DNA of 50,224 nt from positions 1-50,224 of the forward strand of contig JAZQUU010000009.1 of assembly GCA_045631485.1 (NCBI GenBank), read 5' to 3'. This DNA is from SIG452 sp045631485. GTDB taxonomy: Bacteria; Bacillota; Clostridia; UMGS1840. This document shows positions 24,961-33,723 of this stretch, one piece after another (the first letter of the stretch is position 1; the number at the start of each line of letters is the position of its first letter). Position numbers and translations under genes: made by a program. Below the pieces are notes generated by a model that saw only the letters and a list, made by a program, of their open reading frames with translations, made no database searches and had not been told where the DNA came from.

Positions 24961-24978
24961 TTGCGGAGGTATCATTTT

Positions 24979-25872
24979 ATGAGAAATAAAAATCATTTGA
25001 AAAGACACTCCAGCAGTTTTAAAGTAATTGCGAGTGCAATCATTATACTTTTTACAATTTTGGCATTATATCCCTTTTTGTTGTTAATTTCAGGCTCCTT
25101 TACCTCGGAAGCGGCAATCTATAAATACGGGTTCTCCCTGATTCCCAAAGAATTTTCCGTGGCGGCGTATTCCATGATTTTTAAAAGCCCCCAGAAAATT
25201 GTGAATGCATACGGGATTACCATTTTAATTACCGCATTGGGAACCTTGTTGGGATTAACAATCACATCTATGACTGCTTATGTGTTGGGCAATAAAAACT
25301 TTAAATATGCAGGACAGTTTGCTTTCTTCTTCTATTTTACAACTCTCTTTGGCGGCGGGCTTGTTGCATATTATGTGTGGCTGGTAAGATATCTGCATTT
25401 AAAGAACACACTCTTAGTGTTGTTTATCCCGCAGTGTCTGAGCGTGTTCAACATTCTGGTTATGAGAAACTTTGTGAAAACCATTCCCCACGAGGTGCGT
25501 GAATCCGCCAAAATTGACGGTGCTCGGGAATTTACCATTTTCACAAAAATTTATCTGCCGATGATGAAGCCTGTTCTGGCAACCATCGCATTGTTTTTGG
25601 CACTTGGATACTGGAACAACTGGTCTACTGCAATGCTGTATATTGATAACGAAAAATTATACCCCCTGCAGTATCTGTTGTACCAAATGACAAGTAACAC
25701 GGGCTTTTTGGCAAACGCCACGGCAAATGCCGGTGTGCCCATGCCTGAGGTGCCGCAGCAATCCATGAAACTGGCGCTGACGGTTATTACCATCGGGCCC
25801 ATCATTTTAGTGTATCCGTTTGTGCAGAAATATTTTGTGCAAGGGATTTCCGTAGGCGCAGTAAAAGGTTAA
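24979..25872 (+). CDS. CUT1-type sugar ABC transporter permease (YtcP-like)
   Basis: I place the start at ATG 24979 (297 residues), 8 bases after GGAGGT; the longer open frame from 24961 begins in front of that RBS. Six transmembrane helices and the EAA loop VRESAKIDGAREFTIFTKIY are present. The short N-terminal basic segment and ending VQGISVGAVKG are characteristic of YtcP/LplC permeases. It is the second half of the heterodimeric channel, 18 bases from the first permease gene. Together with the lipoprotein it imports oligosaccharides across the membrane. Confidence 0.93.
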   Translation: MRNKNHLKRHSSSFKVIASAIIILFTILALYPFLLLISGSFTSEAAIYKYGFSLIPKEFSVAAYSMIFKSPQKIVNAYGITILITALGTLLGLTITSMTAYVLGNKNFKYAGQFAFFFYFTTLFGGGLVAYYVWLVRYLHLKNTLLVLFIPQCLSVFNILVMRNFVKTIPHEVRESAKIDGAREFTIFTKIYLPMMKPVLATIALFLALGYWNNWSTAMLYIDNEKLYPLQYLLYQMTSNTGFLANATANAGVPMPEVPQQSMKLALTVITIGPIILVYPFVQKYFVQGISVGAVKG

Positions 25873-25904
25873 ATAAAACCATAAATAAGAAAGGAAATAA
25901 GAAT

Positions 25905-27395
25905 ATGAAACAAATTCTGAACAAAATCATTGCACTTTGCATGATTGTTGTACTCGCATTTTCTCTTAGTGCTTGTGGCGGTGAAAAAACCGTTGCAGGC
26001 GGTGAAACCACCGATCAGCATGTAAAATTAATTATGTATTTAATTGGTGAAAAACCCAATGACTATGACAAGGTTTTAGTAAAATTAAATGAAATGTTGA
26101 ATGAAGATATCAACGCAGAGCTGGAAGTAAGATGGATGTCCTGGGGTGATTATGCAAGAAAATATCCTGTGTTAATGTCCAGCGGGGAACAGGTTGACTT
26201 AATTTACTCTGTGGATTGGATTAACTACGAAGGCTATGCACAGATGGGTGCATTCAAAGACCTGACCGATTTAATCCCCAAATTTGCTCCCAAGAGCTAT
26301 GAAGCACTCCGTCCCGAAATGATTGACAATGTTCGTGTGGACGGAAAACTGTATGCATTGCCCTGTAACTCCTTAGAAATCAATCCGGGCGGATATGTGG
26401 TTCGCGGCGATTTAATGGATAAATACGGTATGACCTCCATTGATTCCTTCGACGATTTTATGGATTACTTAAAAGCAGTAAAAGAGAACGAAGATATTAT
26501 GCCCATCAACGCTTCTCCTGCAGACACTCTGTTTGAATTCCCCTGGGAATCCATCGGTATCGGACAGATTGTTTACAACTATGCAAACGACGATTACGAA
26601 AACCTGGTATTAAAATATGACCAGCCCGAATACTTACACGCAATCGAACGTATGAGAGAAGGTTATGTGAACGGTTACTGGTCCAAAGACGTTTTAATGA
26701 ACAAGCTTTCTTCCAAAGAAGCATTCTTAAACGGCACCAGTGCAGCAGCAACCTCTAACTTGAAAAACTTTACCGACTTACTTGCAAAAGCAAAAGAAGC
26801 AAACCCGAGCTACGACCCCAGATGGTATCCGAAGAATGCAGATTTTGAAAATTCTCTGTTGGTTCCCGGCGCATATATGTCTGTGGGAAGCACCTCCAAA
26901 AATCCCGAACGTGCATTAATGCTTCTGGAATTACTGGGCACCGATGCAAGATACTATAACTTAACCACCTACGGTCTTGAAGGGGAACATTATGTAATCA
27001 ACGAAGAAGGCAAACGTGAATTCCCCGAAGGCGTTACTATGGAAAACATCGGCTTTGCACCCAACTCTGCAGGTAACTGGGGTTGGAACAGCGATGTTCT
27101 GAATATCGATAGTGTTGATACCTGGGAAGGCGAAGCGGTTTACAGAAAACAGATTTCCGAAAACGGTAAATGGTCTGCATACTTAGGCTTCGTGTTCGAC
27201 AGAACCAATGTTGAAAACGAAATTGCAGCAATTTCTTCCATTTCCGCTCAGTATGCACAACCCTTGGAATGGGGTATGGTGGACACCGCAGAAGGTCTGG
27301 AAACCTTAAAAGCTCAGATGAAATCCGCAGGGATTGACAAAGTTATGGAGGAAGCGAAAGCTCAGACCAAAGCTTACTTAGACAGCAAAAAATAA
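25905..27395 (+). CDS. Sugar ABC transporter substrate-binding lipoprotein (YtcQ-like)
   Basis: The 496-residue protein begins with a lipoprotein signal: lipobox LSAC with Cys24 as the acylated residue, then GGEK. The body is a family-1 extracellular solute-binding fold (LMYLIGEKPNDYDKV, VDLIYSVDWINYEGYAQMG, PNSAGNWGWN). The C-terminal PLEWGMVDTAEGLETLKAQM is typical of the DUF3502-bearing group that works with LplB/YtcP permeases. It captures the glycan outside the membrane and hands it to the two permeases encoded upstream. An aromatic-rich region (YVVRGDLMDKYG, FEFPWESIG) probably lines the pocket. Oligosaccharide identity is unknown; the neighbourhood suggests mannose- or galactose-containing chains. 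Confidence 0.93.
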   Translation: MKQILNKIIALCMIVVLAFSLSACGGEKTVAGGETTDQHVKLIMYLIGEKPNDYDKVLVKLNEMLNEDINAELEVRWMSWGDYARKYPVLMSSGEQVDLIYSVDWINYEGYAQMGAFKDLTDLIPKFAPKSYEALRPEMIDNVRVDGKLYALPCNSLEINPGGYVVRGDLMDKYGMTSIDSFDDFMDYLKAVKENEDIMPINASPADTLFEFPWESIGIGQIVYNYANDDYENLVLKYDQPEYLHAIERMREGYVNGYWSKDVLMNKLSSKEAFLNGTSAAATSNLKNFTDLLAKAKEANPSYDPRWYPKNADFENSLLVPGAYMSVGSTSKNPERALMLLELLGTDARYYNLTTYGLEGEHYVINEEGKREFPEGVTMENIGFAPNSAGNWGWNSDVLNIDSVDTWEGEAVYRKQISENGKWSAYLGFVFDRTNVENEIAAISSISAQYAQPLEWGMVDTAEGLETLKAQMKSAGIDKVMEEAKAQTKAYLDSKK

Positions 27396-27410
27396 TAGGA
27401 GGCAAACGGG

Positions 27411-30134
27411 ATGAAAAAAGTACTTGCGACGATATTATCCGTCGCTTTGACCTTAACTTGCCCCGCCTTGACCGGGTATGCCGAGAGCATATCCAATCGT
27501 GAAACAATTACCATCGATTACCGGGAAAATCCCGATGTGATTATCGGGAATCCCGGCAAAGGTTATGAGCGGTATGGAGACGCATCGGTTTCCACCAGCG
27601 ATAAAGTTTTGGAATACGCAAGTATCGGATATTGGCGTTTTCCCTGGTATATGCTTGAACCCGAGGAAGGGGAATACAATTGGAAGCCCATTGACAACTT
27701 TTTGGAAAAATGGGATGAATTAGGCGGCAGATGTGCATTCGGCGTGATGGCAGTTGCATCATCTTCCTCCAATTACAGCGAGTATATCACTCCCAAGTGG
27801 GTGTTTGATGCAGGCGCAAAATCTCTTTATATCACCTACGCAGACGGGCGTAAGCAATACATTCCCGAAACCTGGAGTGACCCCGTTTTTATGGAAAAGG
27901 TAACCAATTTTGCAAAAGCGCTTGCCGAGCGGTACGACGGGGACAGAAGAATTGCCTACATTGATATCCGTACCTGCGGAAACTGGGGTGAAACCCACAT
28001 TATGGAGATGCCCTCCGGCACTCCTGCCATCACTTATGAAGATATCAAAAGTCATATTGATGCCTGGAGCAATCAGTTTGACAAAACACAACTGATGCTC
28101 AACACCGCCAACTGGTCCTATGAAAAGGAAAAGATTGAGTATGCCATTTCCAAGGGCGTTGGACTTCGTTACGACGGTGTTCAGGCAAGACCTTTCACCC
28201 AGTACAGACTGGTTCCTGCAATCGGAACGGAACCTAATGCCTGGGAGTTCTGGAATCCTTATGCCAATATCAAAAAACAGAATCCCAGAAACTTTAAAGG
28301 TTGGAGTACACAGCGTTACCTGGATCAGTTTTTAATCGGGAAACCCTCCTATGCAGACTTGGGACAGTACAATACTGACCCCGACCAGATGATTGCGGAC
28401 GAAGAAGCATTGGTGAAACTGATGGCAAATAAAATGGGCTACCATTTTTCACTGACCGGGATTGAAGTGTCCGAAAAGATTGCCGAAAACACACCTTTTG
28501 ACATTCAATTTTCCTGGAAAAACGGCGGTGTAAACAGACTTTATGAATCCTGCCATACCGTGCTTGCCGTGTTGGATGCCAATAACAAAGTTGTGGCAAA
28601 ATGCCATCTGGCAGAAAGCAATCCCCAAGCCTGGGAATCGGATAAGATTACCGTGGAAAGCCTTAAGGCAACATTCTCCAATCTGAGTGAGGATTCCTAT
28701 CGTTTGGCAGTTGGTCTTTTCTATGATGTAAATGATGCGGCTCCCACTTATAAAATCGGAAATTATGATATGACCGAGGATAAGTGGTATCTGTTGGCAG
28801 ATTTAAATAAAAACCATGCCGACGGAAGCTATATGGTAACCGCTTTCCCGAAGGTGAAGGTAAACGGAGCGTTTGCCGACAACGTGTTCTATACTGCAAA
28901 TGAAAAACGCTATGTGGATTATGAAAAGGTGCTGAAAGCCTTTGATTTAATGGCATATTCCGATCCCGCAAAAAGCGGAAAAGTGGAATTTGGTTACGAA
29001 GCGGATAGTGTTGTGATTGATTGCGCCACCAAAGCAGTTTTATTAAACACAAATCCCGTGAACATCTCCGAACCGTTGTATGCGGCAGGAGACAAATACT
29101 ATGTGGCAGCAGAAGTGTTCGGATTGTTTGAAGATATTATCGTATCCTATAACAAGCAAAACAACTGTGTGAATATTGATTCCCAAAAGGCTCTGATGAC
29201 AGATGCGGCATTACCTATCGGCACCATTGCGGACGGAAGCTTTGAACAGTATATGGACGTGTGGTCCTATTCCAACGAAAGCTTTGTGCTTTCCGATAAG
29301 GATGCTTCCGATGGCAAATATGCACTCTATCATGCGGCCGATGCCAAAGCAGGAAGTGCATACCAAACGTTTGAAATTGAATACGGAACCTATTATAAAC
29401 TGTCCTTTGACGGAAAAGGAACCGTGGATTATGCACTTACGGATATGGGTGCTGGTTTGTTGGATGATAATATTCAGACCGAAATCGGCTTATCCTCCGA
29501 GGATTGGAAAACATACAACATCACCTTCGGACTGGATGATAATGTGATCAGAGCAGATAAATGCTTTGTTGAGTTGAGCTTTAACGCATCTTACGGCACC
29601 GAGTTCTCTGTGGATAACATTAAGTTGGAAAAAGTAGGGGAGTTTAACGAGTTTCATAAAGAAAACGAAATGCTGCAGGAAGGTGGTATGGAAACCACCC
29701 GCCACGGCGTTTTGGCAATGAATGAGCTTGCTTATTTTGAACTTTCCAGAAACAATCCCCATAGCGGAGATTTTTGCGGTCGCATTTATGACAGACGGGA
29801 ACAATGGTCCGGTGCTGTTATCAATTATACCGAAGAATTCTGGAATGCAGGTCCCGGAAAATACAAATTTGAGGGATGGTTCAGAACCTCTGAGGGCGAA
29901 AGCGAAATGACCGCTTACTTAAACTATGCCAACAACGGCATTCTTCCCGGTTGGGCATACACCTTCAACATCGGTCCTGAATGGACTTATGTTTCCACCG
30001 AAGTGGAAGTAAGCGAACAGGCATACAACGGTATTGCAACCGCAGAACTGTTCTTACTTGGTGACAGCAACGGTGCAAATAACAAAATGGATATATACAT
30101 TGACGATTTATCGTTAACGTATATTGGGGGCTAA
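27411..30134 (+). CDS. Secreted DUF4832-type protein with stalk and carbohydrate-binding modules
   Basis: The 907-residue exported protein (signal peptide about 1-26, cleavage near GYAES) has an N-terminal barrel-like region: GNPGKGYERY at about 46-55, then FPWYMLEPEEGEYNWKPID, RYDGDRRIAYIDIR and GNWGETH with Glu194. This pattern belongs to DUF4832-type proteins and recalls the acid/base N-x-G-E of GH-A clan glycosidases. It is followed by a beta domain (about 350-460), a copper-amine-oxidase-like stalk (about 480-595) and two CBM-like modules ending in YIDDLSL. RBS TAGGAGG. A sugar-cleaving or sugar-binding role outside the cell is likely; catalysis is not established. Confidence 0.7.
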   Translation: MKKVLATILSVALTLTCPALTGYAESISNRETITIDYRENPDVIIGNPGKGYERYGDASVSTSDKVLEYASIGYWRFPWYMLEPEEGEYNWKPIDNFLEKWDELGGRCAFGVMAVASSSSNYSEYITPKWVFDAGAKSLYITYADGRKQYIPETWSDPVFMEKVTNFAKALAERYDGDRRIAYIDIRTCGNWGETHIMEMPSGTPAITYEDIKSHIDAWSNQFDKTQLMLNTANWSYEKEKIEYAISKGVGLRYDGVQARPFTQYRLVPAIGTEPNAWEFWNPYANIKKQNPRNFKGWSTQRYLDQFLIGKPSYADLGQYNTDPDQMIADEEALVKLMANKMGYHFSLTGIEVSEKIAENTPFDIQFSWKNGGVNRLYESCHTVLAVLDANNKVVAKCHLAESNPQAWESDKITVESLKATFSNLSEDSYRLAVGLFYDVNDAAPTYKIGNYDMTEDKWYLLADLNKNHADGSYMVTAFPKVKVNGAFADNVFYTANEKRYVDYEKVLKAFDLMAYSDPAKSGKVEFGYEADSVVIDCATKAVLLNTNPVNISEPLYAAGDKYYVAAEVFGLFEDIIVSYNKQNNCVNIDSQKALMTDAALPIGTIADGSFEQYMDVWSYSNESFVLSDKDASDGKYALYHAADAKAGSAYQTFEIEYGTYYKLSFDGKGTVDYALTDMGAGLLDDNIQTEIGLSSEDWKTYNITFGLDDNVIRADKCFVELSFNASYGTEFSVDNIKLEKVGEFNEFHKENEMLQEGGMETTRHGVLAMNELAYFELSRNNPHSGDFCGRIYDRREQWSGAVINYTEEFWNAGPGKYKFEGWFRTSEGESEMTAYLNYANNGILPGWAYTFNIGPEWTYVSTEVEVSEQAYNGIATAELFLLGDSNGANNKMDIYIDDLSLTYIGG

Positions 30135-30135
30135 T

Positions 30136-32718
30136 ATGCGAAATTATATGAAGTTTATTGTGTTGTTGATGATCTCTGTTATTTTGATAAATACAGTGGC
30201 ATTGGCAAGCACAGCTTCCGATTTGTTTATCGCTGAATATGATAACGGACGGGTTAATGTTACCTGTTATGTGGATGTAGCTTATGCAGGGAAACCTACT
30301 ATGGTTTCCCTGCGTCATCAGTCTGAAAACAGTATGATTCCGTTATATTTCAACGATGCTATTATCGGACAAGATGGGAAAGTCAGCATTTCGTTTGCCT
30401 ATGATATGGAAAATGTGAACGAATATTTTGTGCGCCTGAATGTTGCAGGTGCCTATGTTCAGGATGTGCCCATATCAGGCGGTGAAATTGTTTATGAGAA
30501 TGATTTGATTTCCGAATTTGTGTATCAGGATAACGAATCCTGGTATTCTTTGGATTATAATACCTACGAAACCTTAAAAGGCACAACACAAACCATTGGT
30601 GCCACCATTCCCGAAAAATTCGGGGATGATTGCATTGTGGTGTTTGTAACTAAAAATTCTCCCAATAAACTGGCAAGTATTGTTTTGGGAGAAAAATACG
30701 GAGCAAGTCAATATAAGGCTTCCGTTTTGGTTCCTGCAAGCGGTACTGTGGAAATTTATTGTTGGGATTCCTTTGGCAGAATCTATCCCTCCTGCGAAAA
30801 AGTAAGCTTGCCCAATGATTGTATGCAAACCGTTTTCTTAACCGAAAACCCCGCACTAATTACCGAAAACCCGGGAAAAGGTTGGGTCAGATACCGTTCG
30901 GATTATCAGGAAACAGAAGCTGTGCTTGAGTACGTCAGCGTTGGGTACAACAGATTCAATTGGAATCAATTGGAACCCCAAGAAGGCGTGTACGATTGGT
31001 CTGCCATCGACACATTTCTTAATAAATGGGATGATTTAGGCAAAAAAGCGGCATTCGGAATTGCCTGCGCAAGCTCCACCAATAGTGCAAGCTACCTCAC
31101 ACCCAAATGGGTATTTGATGCAGGTGCTGCATACACCATGGCAAACAACGGCACACAGTATGTTCCCGTTTGGAATGACCCGATTTTCCTGACAAAGCTT
31201 GAAAACTTTACCAAAGCGTTTGCAAAAAGGTATGATGGAGATTCGAGAATTGCCTTTATTGATATTCGTTCCTACGGTAATTTCGGCGAAACACACACCG
31301 GTGAGCTGAGCGGTTCGGTTGCCTTATCCGCCAATGAAGAAAAGAAACACATTGATATCGCAACCAAGTATTTCAGAAAGACCCAGTTGATGATTTGCAC
31401 CGCTAATACTGCAGAGCAGGGCATTAAGACCGAGTATGCGGTAAATAAGGGCGTTGGTTTAAGAATCGACTCCGTGCTGGGCGGCAATTACAGCGAGATT
31501 CATAAATTGGATGATGCTTACGGCAAAGAACCCACCGTGTTTGAATTTGTGAATTCCTATGCCAATATGAAAGCTGCTGCCGATGCATACGGCTCTTCAA
31601 GTAACGATAACGGACATTGGAATGAAGACAGATATTTACTATCCTTCCTGATCGGTAAGCCAAGCTATATGGATTTGGGGCAGTACAACAACGATTCAGA
31701 AGCTTTTATTCAGGATAACAGAGCATTGGTGGAAGCACTTACCAATAAGATGGGCTACCATTTTGTTTTGAAAACCTTGAGTATTCCTCAGAAAATTACC
31801 AAAGCAAAAGCATTTTCTCTGGATGCATTGTGGCTCAATAAAGGGGTAGCTCCCTTATATGAAGAATGCTATCCTGCAGTAGCTGTGTTGGATGAGAGCG
31901 GCAGAGTGCTGGAAAAATGTTGGCTGGATAGTTTTGAACCCGGCAAGTGGATGCCCGGTGTGGAAACAAGCCAAAATGCCAACGTGGCTTTTTCCGCATT
32001 GTATGGAGATTCCATCAGACTTGCCATTGGCTTATTCCAAAAGAAAACAGATGCCTCTCCCACCTATAAAATCGGCAATTACAATGCAACCAATGATAAT
32101 TGGTATGTGATTGCAAACGGTACCAAGGTTTCAAACGATTATCTGCTTACGCCGGAAGCTCAGCCGGACGAAGTTGTAATTGATTCTCAAATTGAGGATT
32201 TTTACAATAGCAGAGTGGCACCGTTTTATGGGGAACAGGATACCTTGAATATTATTTCGGATTCCACCTTTGAATTATCCAATCACAATTGGCATCCCGT
32301 AAAAAACCTCAGCGTGATTCAAAAAACAAGCAGTAACCCCCATTCGGGAAGCTATTGCGGAAAAATCACCAAGAGAAGTGATTTATGGAGCGGTGCTCAG
32401 ATTGATATCACCGAGTTGTTAAAGCAAAACGGTGCAGGAACCTATCGGTTTGAGGGTTGGTTCCGCTTGTCCTCCGGCTTGGGAAGCAGCCGCAGAATCA
32501 CGGTGTATCCCTTCAGAATCAATTCTTTGATTGAATATTCTTTTGTTTCCGAAATCGGAACATCCTGGACCAAGATTACAAAGGATGTTGAAATTTCTGA
32601 GGAACAAATTGACAAGTTAACTCATGCGGTAACCTTAATTTTGGGGGATGACCGCGGCTCGTACTACAATACCAGAGATATCTATTTTGATGATATCACG
32701 CTGACAAAAATCAATTAG
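30136..32718 (+). CDS. Second secreted DUF4832-type protein (paralogue)
   Basis: I start at ATG 30136 (860 residues), one base after the TAA of the preceding gene; GGGGG five bases upstream serves as RBS. A signal peptide (about 1-24) is followed by an extra N-terminal beta region of about 200 residues absent from the paralogue. Then comes the same core: ENPGKGWVRY (244-253), WNQLEPQEGVYDW, RYDGDSRIAFIDIR and GNFGETH with Glu385. The C-terminus ends in one binding-type module (DIYFDDITLTKIN). The copper-amine-oxidase-like stalk of the first paralogue is missing. The two proteins probably handle related chains outside the cell. Confidence 0.7.
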   Translation: MRNYMKFIVLLMISVILINTVALASTASDLFIAEYDNGRVNVTCYVDVAYAGKPTMVSLRHQSENSMIPLYFNDAIIGQDGKVSISFAYDMENVNEYFVRLNVAGAYVQDVPISGGEIVYENDLISEFVYQDNESWYSLDYNTYETLKGTTQTIGATIPEKFGDDCIVVFVTKNSPNKLASIVLGEKYGASQYKASVLVPASGTVEIYCWDSFGRIYPSCEKVSLPNDCMQTVFLTENPALITENPGKGWVRYRSDYQETEAVLEYVSVGYNRFNWNQLEPQEGVYDWSAIDTFLNKWDDLGKKAAFGIACASSTNSASYLTPKWVFDAGAAYTMANNGTQYVPVWNDPIFLTKLENFTKAFAKRYDGDSRIAFIDIRSYGNFGETHTGELSGSVALSANEEKKHIDIATKYFRKTQLMICTANTAEQGIKTEYAVNKGVGLRIDSVLGGNYSEIHKLDDAYGKEPTVFEFVNSYANMKAAADAYGSSSNDNGHWNEDRYLLSFLIGKPSYMDLGQYNNDSEAFIQDNRALVEALTNKMGYHFVLKTLSIPQKITKAKAFSLDALWLNKGVAPLYEECYPAVAVLDESGRVLEKCWLDSFEPGKWMPGVETSQNANVAFSALYGDSIRLAIGLFQKKTDASPTYKIGNYNATNDNWYVIANGTKVSNDYLLTPEAQPDEVVIDSQIEDFYNSRVAPFYGEQDTLNIISDSTFELSNHNWHPVKNLSVIQKTSSNPHSGSYCGKITKRSDLWSGAQIDITELLKQNGAGTYRFEGWFRLSSGLGSSRRITVYPFRINSLIEYSFVSEIGTSWTKITKDVEISEEQIDKLTHAVTLILGDDRGSYYNTRDIYFDDITLTKIN

Positions 32719-32743
32719 CAGTTATTTCCGGGAGGAAACTCGT

Positions 32744-33709
32744 ATGGTGTATCTATTAAAAGAAAATCGTGTGCGTCGCTCATATCTGGGCGGCGCACGC
32801 ATTGACAAATTTTATGGCAAAGAGCATTGTGAAAACGGCTATTGTCCCGAGGATTGGATTGGCTCCGTGGTGGAAGCCAACAATCCCGGTGATGTGATAA
32901 AAGGTGAAGGTCTTGGCGTAACCGAATCCGGAGAGCTTGTTCGGGATATTCTTTCCGAAGCAGGGAAGATGCCCTTTTTGGTGAAGCTTTTGGATTCTGC
33001 GGAAAGACTTGTGATTCAGGCACATCCTACCGTGGAGTATGCGAAAAAAGCATTTCATTCGGATTACGGCAAAACAGAATGCTGGTACTTTATCGATTGC
33101 GATGAGGATGCTTGTGTTTATTTAGGGTTCAAACCCGGTATCACCAGAGAGCAATGGGAACAGTTATTTCACCTTCAGGATTCCGAAGGAATGCTTAATT
33201 GTTTGCATAAGCTTTCGGTAAAAAAAGGGGATGTGGTTTTTGTGGATGGCGGCGTTCCTCACGCAATTGGAGGCGGAAGCCTGATTTTAGAGCTGCAGGA
33301 ACCCACAGATTTAATGGTGTGCGGAGAAAAGGTGACCCCCTCCGGCAGAGTTCTTGCCGACGAGAAGGTACACGGCGGATTAGGCTTTGAAAAAATGTTT
33401 GATTGCTTTGAATACACGCCATACACCGAAGAAGAAATCCGAGAAAAATTTGTGGTTTCGCCTGTTTTAAAAGGCGGAATCAATCATTTGATTTACGAAA
33501 AATATACAGATAAGTTTTCCATGGAGGAATTTACTTTCGGAGAATACTTGTTTGAATCAGATAAATTGGCAGTGGTGTTGGAAGGAAGCGGAACGCTTTT
33601 TGCCTCCGACGGTGAACTGAAAATACAAAAAGGGGATAAGCTTTTCTTCACAAAAGGAGAAAAAATCACCTTACCATCTCAGAATATGAAATTGTTAATT
33701 TGCGGATAG
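32744..33709 (+). CDS. manA: Class I mannose-6-phosphate isomerase
   Basis: This 321-residue cupin enzyme interconverts mannose 6-phosphate and fructose 6-phosphate. The zinc ligands are visible: Gln92 and His94 in IQAHP, Glu112 in GKTECWY, and His173 in GVPHAIG. ELQEPTDL is also conserved. The length matches the short bacterial ManA type. The ATG follows GGGAGGAAA. In this locus it feeds mannose released by the beta-mannosidase (after phosphorylation by a kinase or PTS elsewhere) into glycolysis. It lies between the secreted proteins and the intracellular glycosidases. Assignment is firm; the physiological substrate source is inferred. Confidence 0.93.
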   Translation: MVYLLKENRVRRSYLGGARIDKFYGKEHCENGYCPEDWIGSVVEANNPGDVIKGEGLGVTESGELVRDILSEAGKMPFLVKLLDSAERLVIQAHPTVEYAKKAFHSDYGKTECWYFIDCDEDACVYLGFKPGITREQWEQLFHLQDSEGMLNCLHKLSVKKGDVVFVDGGVPHAIGGGSLILELQEPTDLMVCGEKVTPSGRVLADEKVHGGLGFEKMFDCFEYTPYTEEEIREKFVVSPVLKGGINHLIYEKYTDKFSMEEFTFGEYLFESDKLAVVLEGSGTLFASDGELKIQKGDKLFFTKGEKITLPSQNMKLLICG

Positions 33710-33723
33710 AAAGGGCAGGCATT

